Source: DASZFV01 sp036494575
GTDB taxonomy: Bacteria; Myxococcota_A; Polyangia; Fen-1088
DNA length: 17,750 nt
Reading direction: 5' to 3'
NCBI GenBank assembly: GCA_036494575.1
Contig: DASXOE010000121.1
Location: 1-17,750 of the forward strand
The notes under the pieces were generated by a model. The model ran no database searches. It was given only the letters and a program-made list of their open reading frames with translations, and was not told the DNA's origin. Positions within the stretch are counted from its first letter, which is position 1. Each line of letters opens with the position of its first letter. This document shows positions 7,640 through 17,734 of this stretch, one piece after another. The translations under genes were made by a program, and so were the position numbers.

Positions 7640-7704
7640 GACCTTTCTAAATATTCAAAATGAATTGAAAGTTCGCAAGAACCAAAGTCACCGGCCCCCA
7701 TCTT
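7640..7704 (-). promoter_or_regulatory. AT-rich gap with candidate promoter and palindrome before the menaquinone operon
   Basis: This 65-nt gap contains an AT-rich stretch (about 7641-7672) that stands out in GC-rich surroundings. On the minus strand a TTGCGA hexamer (-35-like) is followed about 18-19 nt later by ATATTT/TATTTA (-10-like), ending just before the start of the polyprenyl synthase. An inverted repeat, TTCAA (7654-7658) with TTGAA (7665-7669) around a 6-nt centre, lies between the two boxes. A looser outer pair is ACCTTTC/GAAAGTT. This arrangement suits an operator for the GbsR-type regulator encoded immediately upstream. It is inferred from sequence only. Confidence 0.4.
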
Positions 7705-8346
7705 TCACCGGCGCGCGCGGGCGCCCCGGCGGCGCGGCGCGGGGGCGCGCGGACGGCCCGCGGCGGTCGTCTCGGCGGTGGGAGGTGGCGGCGCCTCGAC
7801 CTTGAGCACGTCGCGGAAGCGGCCCACGTCCATCGTGAGCTGGCCGAGCAGCATGTCGAGCAGCGTCTCTCCGAGGGCGCAGATCTCGTGCAGGCGCTCG
7901 AGCCGGCCTGCAGTGAAGGCCGCTTCGGCCGCGAGCTTGCGCGGCGCCGCCGCCTGAGCGGCCCGCGCCATGGCGACGCCGCGCTTGACCGCCTCGACGG
8001 CGGCGCCGATCTCGCGGCGCTCGCGCTCGTTGAGGACGCCGGAGATCATCTTCCAGAAGTCGGTCTCGGCCTGGTAGTGCTCGCGCCGCTGGCCGCGCAC
8101 CCAGACGCGGTGTACGACGCCCCAGCGCCCGAGGGCGGCGAGCGTCATCGACGCGCTGCCCGCCGAGATGCCGAGCCGCGCCTGGATCTCCGCCTGCGGC
8201 AGGGGCTCGTGCGCAAGGTAGAGCAAGCCGAAGGCGCGGCCCATCGTGCGCGTGAAGCCCCAGAACTCGGCGATGCGCCCGCAGGTGTCGATGCCCAGGT
8301 CGCGCGCGCGCCGCAGCTCGTCTTCGGGCGTCCCGGCGGCGGCCAT
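7705..8346 (-). CDS. GbsR/MarR-family transcriptional regulator
   Basis: 213 residues. It matches the GbsR type of MarR-like winged-helix regulator: RIAEFWGFTRTMGRAFGLLYLAHEPLP (about 24-50), helix-turn-helix QAEIQARLGISAGSASMTLAALGRWGVV (51-78), then the family's wing and linker RVWVRGQRREHYQAETDFWKMI (80-101). The C-terminal 30 residues are Pro/Ala/Arg-rich and very basic, an extension that may add nonspecific DNA contact. No effector domain is evident. The ATG is 10 nt after the rlmN stop without a clear ribosome site. It is followed by an AT-rich palindrome upstream of the polyprenyl synthase, so control of the menaquinone operon and possibly of itself is plausible. GbsR in Bacillus controls choline/glycine betaine genes; nothing here suggests that role. 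Confidence 0.88.
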   Translation of the reverse strand: MAAAGTPEDELRRARDLGIDTCGRIAEFWGFTRTMGRAFGLLYLAHEPLPQAEIQARLGISAGSASMTLAALGRWGVVHRVWVRGQRREHYQAETDFWKMISGVLNERERREIGAAVEAVKRGVAMARAAQAAAPRKLAAEAAFTAGRLERLHEICALGETLLDMLLGQLTMDVGRFRDVLKVEAPPPPTAETTAAGRPRAPAPRRRGARARR

Positions 8347-8356
8347 GGCGGCGTTC

Positions 8357-9439
8357 TTATATGGCCTCGGCGGGCCGTTCGAGCCGCGACACGGGCACGA
8401 GGCCGGCCTCGTCGCGCGCCGCGAGCTGGCCGCACGCGGCGTCGATGTCGTCGCCGCGCGGCGAGCGAATGTAGACGGCCATGTTCGCGGCGCGCAGACG
8501 TTGCTGGAAGGTCCGGATGCGCTCGGCGGTGGGGCGCTCGAATTGCGGGCCCTGGAACGGGTTCCAGGGGATGAGGTTCACTTTACACGGCATGCCGCGC
8601 AGCAGGCGGACGAGCCGGTCGGCGTCGGCGTCGGTGTCGTTGACGCCCGCGAGGAGCACGTACTCGTACGTCACGCGCCGCCCGTGCGCGAGCGGGAAGC
8701 GGCGCGCCGCCTCGAGCAGCTTGGCGATGGGCCACTTGCGGTTGACGGGCATGATGCGGTCGCGCACCTCGTCGGTCGTCGCGTTGAGCGAGATCGCCAG
8801 GTTGGGCGCGGGCGAGAGGAGCCCGAGCTTCTCGATGCCGGGCACGAGCCCCGCCGTCGAGACCGTGATTCGTCGGGGCGAGAAGTGCAGACCCCACGGG
8901 TGCTCGAGGAGCAGGAGCGCGCGCGTGACGTTCTCGAGGTTGTGCAGGGGCTCGCCCATGCCCATGAACACCAGGTTCGTGGGCCGCCGTCCCGCGAGCT
9001 TCGTCGCGCGGTAGACCTGCTCGACGATCTCGCCCGCCGAAAGGTTGCGCCCGTACCCGAGCGTCGCCGTGGCGCAAAAGCCGCAGTCCATGGCGCAGCC
9101 CACCTGCGAAGACACGCACAACGTGAGCTTGTCCCGCTCTGCATCGTCGTCGGGGATGAGCACCGACTCGATGGCGCGATCGTCGAACGTGCGGAAGCGC
9201 AGCTTGCGCGTGCCGTCGCGCGCCTCCTGCACGACGTCCGCGCGCAGCGGGCGCAGAGGCAGCCGCGCGGCGAGCGCGTCGCGCTGCGCCTGCGGCACGT
9301 TCGTCATCTCGTCGACGCTCTCGACGCCGTGCTCGTGCAACCACCGGAAGACCTGCTCGCCCCGGTAGGCGGGCGCGCCCTCTGCGCCGAGCTCGGCAGC
9401 GAGCTCGGCGGGCGTGAGGGAGCGCAGATCGAGGTCCAT
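8357..9439 (-). CDS. rlmN: 23S rRNA (adenine-2503-C2)-methyltransferase RlmN
   Basis: 360-residue radical SAM enzyme that methylates C2 of A2503 in 23S rRNA and, in related bacteria, A37 of some tRNAs. Cluster cysteines are C115-x3-C119-x2-C122 (VGCAMDCGFCATA). C336 (DDIDAACGQL) aligns with the E. coli cysteine that carries the methyl group (mCys355), and C108 (TLCVSSQVGC) with E. coli C118. Other marks are NLVFMGMGEPLHN, RRITVSTAGLVPGI, AISLNATTDEVRDRIMPVNRK and NLIPWNPF. Length is normal. The start at 9439 has no obvious ribosome site, but the N-terminus DLRSLTPAELAAELG is conserved and the next ATG is far inside. The 50-nt gap upstream (9440-9489) shows no clear promoter. Confidence 0.96.
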   Translation of the reverse strand: MDLDLRSLTPAELAAELGAEGAPAYRGEQVFRWLHEHGVESVDEMTNVPQAQRDALAARLPLRPLRADVVQEARDGTRKLRFRTFDDRAIESVLIPDDDAERDKLTLCVSSQVGCAMDCGFCATATLGYGRNLSAGEIVEQVYRATKLAGRRPTNLVFMGMGEPLHNLENVTRALLLLEHPWGLHFSPRRITVSTAGLVPGIEKLGLLSPAPNLAISLNATTDEVRDRIMPVNRKWPIAKLLEAARRFPLAHGRRVTYEYVLLAGVNDTDADADRLVRLLRGMPCKVNLIPWNPFQGPQFERPTAERIRTFQQRLRAANMAVYIRSPRGDDIDAACGQLAARDEAGLVPVSRLERPAEAI

Positions 9440-9489
9440 TGGGCGCGCGCGAGACTAGCGCCGAGCGGCCTCCCTCGCCAGTGCGACGC

Positions 9490-12132
9490 TCACCGCGCGC
9501 GGCGGCGGCGCGTCAAGGCCAGGCCGACGACGCCCAGCAGCGCGAGCGCCCAGGGGACGCCGTCGCGGCCGGCGTCGGGGTCGAGCGCGCACGTGCAGCC
9601 GCCGCCGCGCTGGCCGAGCTTGGTCAGCGTCTGGCTGCACTGGCCGTTCGACACGCACGTGCCCACGCCGTCGGCCGTCGTCGTGCAAACGTAGCAGTCG
9701 CCCGGGCACTGCATGAGGATGCAGGGATCGGGCGCGCATTGGCCCGTCGTCGAGACGCAGCGCTGGCCCGCGGCGCACTGGAATGCCTGACACGTATCGA
9801 GCTTGCACTGGCCGCTCGCCGGGTCGCAGAACTGGTCCTGACGGCACGCGACGGTCGCGCACTTGTCGTCGTTGCACTGGCCGTTCGTGCAGCTCTGCCC
9901 GGCGGGGCACTTGCCGGGCGGGCAGAGGCTCTGGCACTTGCCGTCGCTGCAGTACGTGCCGTCCCCGCACTTCACGCCGGCGCACTTGTCGGCCTGGCAC
10001 GAGCCCTTGTAGCAGACCTGCCCCGGGTCGCACCCCAGCGTCTGGCAGTCGAGGCATTGCCCCTGCATGCAGACGGCGGGCGCCGTGCAGACGACGCCGG
10101 CGCACAGATCGACGCACGCGCCGGTGTTCTCGTCGCAGTGTTGCCCCTGCACGCAGGTCACCTGGGCGCAGCGCTCGGGCACGCAGAACGTGCTCACGCA
10201 CTTGTACCCGCTCGGGCACGGGAACTCGCCGCCCTGGCAGACGAGCGTGCAGGCCCCCTCGCGACAGGCGAACTTCGACGGGCACGTCGCGTTGACGTCG
10301 GCCTTGCCGTCGCAGTCGTTGTCCTTGCCGTCGCAGATCTCGGCGGTCGGCCCCGTGCAGCCGTCGCACACGAGCCCGCCCTTGCGGCACACCGTCTTGC
10401 CGGCCGTGCAGACGCCGACGCCGACCTGCGCCTGCGTCTCGTTCGGGCAGAGGCAGGGGACGCCCGTCCCGGGCACGCCGTCGTCGATGAGGCCATTGCA
10501 GTCGTCGTCCTTGCCGTTGCAGATCTCGGGCATCGGCATGCTGACCGCGTTGCAGATGAGCTTGCCGTTGACGCAGGCCGTGACCCCCGTGGAGCAGGCG
10601 CCGATGCCGTTGCCGCACGCCACGCCCACGCCCGGCAGCGGGCCGTTATCGACCTGGCCGTCGCAGTTGTCGTCGATGTTGTTGCACACCTCCGGCGACG
10701 GCGTCACGACGGGCGCGTCGCAGACCGTGCCGGTGCCGTTCCCGTTGCACGCGAGGATGCCGCCGCGCTTGCATGCGCCCACGCCGTTGTTGACGCACGC
10801 GCTGCCCACGCTGAAGCCCTCGTCGATGTTGCCGTCGCAGTTGTTGTCTACCCCGTCACAGATCTCGGCGGGGACGGCGCAGCCGCACGGGCCGCCGCAC
10901 TTGTTGGGGGTCAACCCCTCGTCGACCTGGCCGTTGCAGTTGTCGTCCTTGCAGTTGCACGTCTCGACGGCGCAGTGCTGCGCGCCCGCGCCCTTGAGGT
11001 TGTCGGCGTCGTTCGGGTTGTTGGAGACGGGGCACATGTTACTGACGCCCTCGTCGATGAGCCCGTTGCAGTTGTCGTCCTTGCCGTTGCAGACCTCCGT
11101 GGGCGGCACCGTCGCGGCGATGATGCCCACGAGCGCCGCCTTGACGGCCGCCGTGTCGGTGAGGGTCACGCGGATGGCAGCGCCCGTGCCGCCCGCCTTG
11201 GCGATGGCGTCGTTGGCCGCGCTCGTGCTGACGTCGGTGAGCACGTACGTGCGCACGGCGGAGGTCACGTTGAGCTGACAGGCCTGGACCTCAGGGTGGA
11301 AGGCCGTGTAGCCGGTCTGCGCGCAGGTCGCGAGGTTGAGCGTCGCGTTGCCCGCCTTGCCTGTGTCGCACGTCTCGTCGCCGTCGGTCACGAAGATGAT
11401 GATGTTCGTGCGGCAAGCGCCCTTGGGGTCGGCGGGCTTGACGAAGTTGTCGAAGTACATGCGGGCGTAGAACAGCGAGCGTCCGATGGGCGTGTACCAG
11501 TTCGCGTGCGTGCGCAACTCGGGATCGCTGAGCGTCGCGACCTTGCCGGCGTCCTCCGTGCCGTCGATCCAGCGGTAGACCTCGCTGAGGTTGCCGTCGG
11601 CGGGATCGAAGTCGGCCGCCACGGGCTTCGTCGCCGCGGGGCGCTTCGTGACGTCGACCACGAGGGCGCTGCGGTAGCCGTTGTCGAACCAGGGCGCGTA
11701 CGTCGTCTCCGTCGTGTGCGTGGGCAAGCGGCAGCCGCACTCGCAGTTGCCGCCGCAGTTGCCGTTGCACCCTATGGGCAGCGCCGTCGTCGCGTCGTTG
11801 TCGTAGTGGCCGTTGGGACAGACCGGGGTTTGGCCCGGGTTCTCGAGCTCCGGGTAGCGCATGAGGCCGAAGTTCGCCTCGTCCGTGCCGACCTGCGCGA
11901 GCGCGTCGCGCAGCGCTTTCTTGAGGCTGAAGATGCGGCAGTTCGTCCCGTTGCCGTTACAGAGCGCCGAGCCGTCGTTGGTGTCGTTGTTGAGCATCGA
12001 TCCCGACGTGTCGAACACGACCAGGATGTTGGGTCGCAGCGACTGCGCGCGCGCGCCGCCGCCGAGGCCGAGGGCCGCGACGATCACGGCGGCGGCCGCG
12101 GCGAGCCTCCCCGTCTTCACAGCGCCCAACAA
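9490..12132 (-). CDS. Exported von Willebrand A protein with six MopE-like repeats and a MYXO-CTERM tail
   Basis: 880 residues. A signal peptide covers about 1-30 (KTGRL, hydrophobic Ala/Val run, GGARA-Q). A von Willebrand A domain follows (about 34-340) with an intact metal site D41TSGS45 and FVTDGDETCD (247-256). Six MopE-like putative metal-binding repeats of the form E-[IV]-C-[ND]-x2-D-[DN]-[ND]-C-[ND]-G-x-[IVA]-D begin near 346, 390, 423, 481, 536 and 598. A Cys-rich stalk with CxGxxCxxGxC-like units runs to about 835. The C-terminus has GGGC846TC848, then a hydrophobic stretch (860-874) and RRRRAR, matching the myxobacterial MYXO-CTERM sorting signal. It is probably surface-anchored; ligand unknown. 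It starts 19 nt after the lipoprotein gene, so the pair may form one operon. The start is TTG at 12132, favoured by GAGG upstream; a GTG at 12120 is the alternative. Confidence 0.88.
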   Translation of the reverse strand: MLGAVKTGRLAAAAAVIVAALGLGGGARAQSLRPNILVVFDTSGSMLNNDTNDGSALCNGNGTNCRIFSLKKALRDALAQVGTDEANFGLMRYPELENPGQTPVCPNGHYDNDATTALPIGCNGNCGGNCECGCRLPTHTTETTYAPWFDNGYRSALVVDVTKRPAATKPVAADFDPADGNLSEVYRWIDGTEDAGKVATLSDPELRTHANWYTPIGRSLFYARMYFDNFVKPADPKGACRTNIIIFVTDGDETCDTGKAGNATLNLATCAQTGYTAFHPEVQACQLNVTSAVRTYVLTDVSTSAANDAIAKAGGTGAAIRVTLTDTAAVKAALVGIIAATVPPTEVCNGKDDNCNGLIDEGVSNMCPVSNNPNDADNLKGAGAQHCAVETCNCKDDNCNGQVDEGLTPNKCGGPCGCAVPAEICDGVDNNCDGNIDEGFSVGSACVNNGVGACKRGGILACNGNGTGTVCDAPVVTPSPEVCNNIDDNCDGQVDNGPLPGVGVACGNGIGACSTGVTACVNGKLICNAVSMPMPEICNGKDDDCNGLIDDGVPGTGVPCLCPNETQAQVGVGVCTAGKTVCRKGGLVCDGCTGPTAEICDGKDNDCDGKADVNATCPSKFACREGACTLVCQGGEFPCPSGYKCVSTFCVPERCAQVTCVQGQHCDENTGACVDLCAGVVCTAPAVCMQGQCLDCQTLGCDPGQVCYKGSCQADKCAGVKCGDGTYCSDGKCQSLCPPGKCPAGQSCTNGQCNDDKCATVACRQDQFCDPASGQCKLDTCQAFQCAAGQRCVSTTGQCAPDPCILMQCPGDCYVCTTTADGVGTCVSNGQCSQTLTKLGQRGGGCTCALDPDAGRDGVPWALALLGVVGLALTRRRRAR

Positions 12133-12138
12133 GCCCGA

Positions 12139-12142
12139 CCTC
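12139..12142 (-). promoter_or_regulatory. Ribosome binding site deciding a TTG start
   Basis: On the minus strand GAGG lies 6 nt before the TTG at 12132 and 18 nt before the GTG at 12120. The spacing favours TTG as the start of the von Willebrand A protein. With the GTG the signal peptide would still be complete, so protein N-terminal sequencing would be needed to settle it. Confidence 0.5.
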
Positions 12143-12151
12143 GACCGCGCG

Positions 12152-13966
<1,815 letters not shown>

Positions 13967-14063
13967 GAGTAGGCTTGCATCTACTATAGACCAGTTTCAA
14001 AGAGGCAGAAATACTCCTCTCGCTCTCGAGGGCGTCAGGCCCGAGGCCTTGCCGGCGCGAAAG
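13967..14063 (-). promoter_or_regulatory. Intergenic region with candidate -10 box before the lipoprotein gene
   Basis: This 97-nt gap separates ndk from the lipoprotein gene. Its 3' half on the minus strand is less GC-rich and holds TATAGT (13983-13988), close to a -10 consensus, with only a poor -35 match upstream. Transcription from it would give a very short leader before the ATG at 13966. The part next to ndk is GC-rich and shows no hairpin with a U-run. A promoter here would separate the exported-protein pair from the mdh-sucCD-ndk block. Confidence 0.3.
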
Positions 14064-14480
14064 CTAGAGCTCGGCGCCCGTGAAGAAGAAGCCGAGCTCG
14101 AGCTTGGCGTTGTCCGGGCTGTCGCTGCCGTGGACGGCGTTCTTCTCGATGTCGGTGCCGTATTTGGCGCGGATCGTCCCCGGGGCGGCCTTCTTCGAGT
14201 CGGTTGCCCCCATGACCTCGCGATACTTCGCGACGGCGTTCTCGCCCTCGATGGCCATGACGACACAGGGGCCGGATGTCATGAATTTCACGAGATCGCC
14301 GAAGAACGGCCGCGCCTTGTGGACAGCGTAGAACCCCTGGGCCTGTTCCTGCGACAGCTTGAGGTAGCGCAGGCCGACGATCTTGAGGTGGCTCTTCTCG
14401 ATGAGGTCGATGACGCCGCCGATGGCTCCCGCGGCCACGGCGTCGGGCTTGACGATTCCGAAAGTACGCTCCAGTGCCAT
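14064..14480 (-). CDS. ndk: Nucleoside diphosphate kinase
   Basis: 138 residues, the normal length. It transfers the gamma phosphate between nucleoside triphosphates and diphosphates through a phospho-histidine. The N-terminus ERTFGIVKPDAV carries K11, and the active site is N114-AVHGSDSPDNA with catalytic H117. RPFFGDLVKFMTSGP and REVMGATDSKKAAPGTIRAKYG are family segments. AAGGAG lies 5 nt before the ATG (14485-14490), so the start is firm. It follows sucD by 82 nt containing three hairpins. In this block it could use or regenerate the GTP/ATP made by succinyl-CoA synthetase. Confidence 0.97.
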   Translation of the reverse strand: MALERTFGIVKPDAVAAGAIGGVIDLIEKSHLKIVGLRYLKLSQEQAQGFYAVHKARPFFGDLVKFMTSGPCVVMAIEGENAVAKYREVMGATDSKKAAPGTIRAKYGTDIEKNAVHGSDSPDNAKLELGFFFTGAEL

Positions 14481-14514
14481 GTGTCTCCTTGCGTGAACAG
14501 ATCGCCCGGGTGAA

Positions 14515-14532
14515 GGCGAGCTTTTGCTCGCC
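14515..14532. repeat. Hairpin, 7-bp stem (GGCGAGC / GCTCGCC)
   Basis: The arms GGCGAGC and GCTCGCC are perfectly complementary around a 4-nt TTTT/AAAA loop, in the sucD-ndk gap. There is no U-run after it on the transcribed strand, so it is not a standard terminator. The same arms recur at the right edge of the window with a different loop, which suggests a dispersed palindromic repeat. Confidence 0.65.
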
Positions 14533-14533
14533 G

Positions 14534-14552
14534 GAGCCCGCGCGGAGGGCTC
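14534..14552. repeat. Hairpin, 6-bp stem (GAGCCC / GGGCTC)
   Basis: Perfect 6-bp arms with a 7-nt centre, located between the other two hairpins downstream of sucD. Together the three form a nearly continuous structured segment of about 60 nt between sucD and ndk that could stabilise or pause the transcript. Confidence 0.55.
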
Positions 14553-14562
14553 GGGAACCCTC

Positions 14563-15516
<954 letters not shown>

Positions 15517-15518
15517 GG

Positions 15519-16712
15519 CTACTTGCCCCCCGCAGACTGGGTTTTGACGAGCGCGACGATCTTCTGAGCCCCGTCGGCCATGTCGCCCGCCGTCGTGAGG
15601 GCGAGGCCCGACTCGGCGAGCATCTTCTTGCCGAGCTCGACGTTCGTGCCCTCGAGGCGCACGACCAGCGGCACCTTGAGCCCAACCTGTTTGACGGCCG
15701 AGATCACGCCCTCGGCGATCGTGTCGCACTTCATGATGCCGCCGAAGATATTGACGAAGATGCCCTTCACCTTGGCGTCGGCCGTGATGATCTTGAAGGC
15801 CGCCGTGACCTTCTCGGCCGTCGCGCCGCCGCCCACGTCGAGGAAGTTCGCGGGCTGGCCGCCGAAGTGCTTGATGGTGTCCATCGTCGCCATGGCGAGG
15901 CCAGCGCCGTTGACCATGCAGCCGACGTTCCCGTCGAGCGTGATGAAGCTGAGGTCGTGACGCTTGGCCTCGATCTCGGCCGGGTCCTCCTCGTCGAGGT
16001 CGCGCAGCGCCTCGAGCTCTTTGTGGCGGTAGAGAGCGTTGTCGTCGAAGGTGACCTTGGCGTCGAGCGCGAGCACGCGGTTGTCCTTGAGGACGACCAG
16101 CGGGTTCACCTCGAGGAGCGAGGCGTCGAGCTCGACGAAGGCCTTGTAGACCAGCGTGAGCAGCTCGGCGGCGTTCTTGGCCGCCGCGCCCGTGAGCCCG
16201 AGGCCGTAGGCGAGGTTGCGGGCCTGGTAGCCGGCGAGCCCGACGACGGGGTCGACTATCTGCTTGAGGATCTTCTCGGGCGTCTTGGCCGCGACCTCCT
16301 CGATCTCCATGCCGCCCTCGGACGAGGCCATGACGACGACGCGACCGGCGCCGCGGTCGACGACGACGCCCAAGTAGAGCTCGCGCGCGATGTCCATGCC
16401 CTGCTCGATGAGGAGGCGCTTGACGACCTGGCCCGCCGGCCCCGTCTGGTGGGTCACGAGCTTCATGCCCAGGATCTTCTGGGCCGTCTCGCGCGCGGCG
16501 GCCGCGCCTTTGACGACCTTGACGCCCCCTCCCTTGCCGCGGCCACCGGCGTGGATCTGCGCCTTGACGACCACCATCTCGCTGCCCGTCTCGGCAATGA
16601 GCGCCTTGGCGACGGCTTCGGCCTCGTCGACGCTGAAGGCGGGCGTCCCCTTGGGCACGGGCACACCGTACTTTCGCAGCAGCTCTTTCCCCTGATACTC
16701 GTGAATTTTCAT
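15519..16712 (-). CDS. sucC: Succinyl-CoA synthetase (ADP-forming) beta subunit
   Basis: 397 residues, near the usual 385-395. The ATP-grasp subunit binds nucleotide and succinate and pairs with SucD. Family marks are MKIHEYQGKELLRKYGVPVP, VVKAQIHAGGRGKGGGVKV (nucleotide binding), ELDASLLEVNPLVVL and ALDAKVTFDDNALYRH (Mg2+ site), then DGNVGCMVNGAGLAMATMD, NFLDVGGGA, NIFGGIMKCDTIAEG and RLEGTNVELGK in the C-terminal domain. Nucleotide specificity (ADP or GDP) cannot be decided by eye. It follows mdh by 44 nt with a weak ribosome site, and precedes sucD by 2 nt, so sucC and sucD are surely co-transcribed. Confidence 0.97.
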   Translation of the reverse strand: MKIHEYQGKELLRKYGVPVPKGTPAFSVDEAEAVAKALIAETGSEMVVVKAQIHAGGRGKGGGVKVVKGAAAARETAQKILGMKLVTHQTGPAGQVVKRLLIEQGMDIARELYLGVVVDRGAGRVVVMASSEGGMEIEEVAAKTPEKILKQIVDPVVGLAGYQARNLAYGLGLTGAAAKNAAELLTLVYKAFVELDASLLEVNPLVVLKDNRVLALDAKVTFDDNALYRHKELEALRDLDEEDPAEIEAKRHDLSFITLDGNVGCMVNGAGLAMATMDTIKHFGGQPANFLDVGGGATAEKVTAAFKIITADAKVKGIFVNIFGGIMKCDTIAEGVISAVKQVGLKVPLVVRLEGTNVELGKKMLAESGLALTTAGDMADGAQKIVALVKTQSAGGK

Positions 16713-16756
16713 AGGGCGCGTGGGCCTTTCTTAAAGCTTCTCTTTAAAAGCCCCGT
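16713..16756 (-). other. mdh-sucC intergenic gap
   Basis: The 44-nt gap contains imperfect inverted AT-rich stretches (CTTTTAAAG and CTTTAAG on the minus strand) and AGAAAGG about 16 nt before the sucC ATG. It shows neither a clear terminator nor a clear promoter; readthrough from mdh is the simplest reading. Confidence 0.35.
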
Positions 16757-17692
16757 TCAAAGTTTCTTGGACGCCTCGATGAGCTCGCGCACGGCGGCCG
16801 CCGACTTCTCCAGCATGGCCTTCTCGTCGGCCGTGAGCTGGATGGTGACGACCCGCTCGACGCCGCCGGCGCCGATGACGACCGGGACGCCCATGTAGAG
16901 GTCCTTGTAGCCGTAGTCCCCTTCGAGGTAGGCGGCGCAAGCCACGAGCCGCTTGAGATCCTTGAGGTACGATTCGGCCATCGAGACGGCGGCGGAGGCC
17001 GGCGCGTAGAAGGCGCTCGTGCCCATGAGCTTGACGATCTCGCCGCCGCCGTTGCGCGTGCGATCGACGATGGCGGCGAGCTTGTCCGCGGCCACGAGCT
17101 GCGTGACAGGGATGCCGTTGACGGTGCAGTTGCTCGTCACGGGCACCATCGTGTCGCCGTGGCCGCCCAGCACCATCGTGCGCACGTCCTTGACGGCCAC
17201 GCCAATCTCGCGCGCGAGGAAAAGCTGGAAGCGGGCCGAATCGAGCACGCCCGCCATGCCGACGACCTTCTTGCCCGAAAAGCCCGTGACCCTCTTGAAC
17301 TCGTAGACCATGGCGTCGAGCGGGTTCGACACGACGATCACGAAGGCGTCGGGGGCGGCCTTCTTGAGGTTGTCGCCGACGCTGCGGATGATCTTGAGGT
17401 TGATCGACAGCAGATCGTCGCGCGACATGCCCGGCTTGCGCGGCACGCCCGCCGTGACGATGACGACGTCCGAGCCGGCGACATCGGCCCAGCTCGAGCT
17501 GCCCGTGATCTTCGAGTCGTAGCCGAGGACGGCGCCGTTCTGCTCGAGGTCGAGCGCCTTGCCCTTGGCGACGCCCTCTTTTTCGGGGATGTCGAAGAGC
17601 ACGACGTCGCCGAGCTCGCGACGGGCGATGAGGGCGGCCAGCTCGCCGCCGATGTTGCCGGCGCCGATGAGAGAGACTTTTCTACGAGACAT
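16757..17692 (-). CDS. mdh: Malate dehydrogenase (NAD, LDH-like type)
   Basis: 311 residues. It interconverts malate and oxaloacetate in the TCA cycle. The NAD site is LIGAGNIGGELA (8-19) with D34 in VLFDIPE, which selects NAD. Substrate arginines R85 and R91 lie in AGVPRKPGMSRDD, the pattern that marks malate rather than lactate dehydrogenase. N123 is in VSNPLD, D151 and R154 in GVLDSARF, and catalytic H178 in LGGHGDTMVP. This is the LDH-like form common in mdh-sucCD clusters. The ATG at 17692 has AAGGAG 7 nt upstream (17700-17705); a longer frame from TTG at 17716 adds non-conserved residues and lacks a ribosome site, so it was not used. Confidence 0.97.
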   Translation of the reverse strand: MSRRKVSLIGAGNIGGELAALIARRELGDVVLFDIPEKEGVAKGKALDLEQNGAVLGYDSKITGSSSWADVAGSDVVIVTAGVPRKPGMSRDDLLSINLKIIRSVGDNLKKAAPDAFVIVVSNPLDAMVYEFKRVTGFSGKKVVGMAGVLDSARFQLFLAREIGVAVKDVRTMVLGGHGDTMVPVTSNCTVNGIPVTQLVAADKLAAIVDRTRNGGGEIVKLMGTSAFYAPASAAVSMAESYLKDLKRLVACAAYLEGDYGYKDLYMGVPVVIGAGGVERVVTIQLTADEKAMLEKSAAAVRELIEASKKL

Positions 17693-17699
17693 GAGAGGG

Positions 17700-17705
17700 C
17701 TCCTT
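17700..17705 (-). promoter_or_regulatory. Ribosome binding site of mdh
   Basis: AAGGAG on the minus strand lies 7 nt before the ATG at 17692. It fixes the start and rules out the upstream TTG at 17716. Confidence 0.85.
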
Positions 17706-17734
17706 GTGTCTTTCAAACTAGATCTTCGAGCGGA

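Noticed and set aside
10905..10925. GGGGT/ACCCC inverted repeat inside the von Willebrand A gene
   Set aside because: Short, no related copy seen, and the codons fit the protein; chance in GC-rich DNA.
13967..14063. Sigma-54 type promoter before the lipoprotein gene
   Set aside because: No GG-N10-GC pair matching TGGC and TTGCA at the required spacing was found.
17693..17716. TTG start giving mdh eight extra residues
   Set aside because: No ribosome site and no conservation, while the ATG at 17692 has AAGGAG at ideal spacing.
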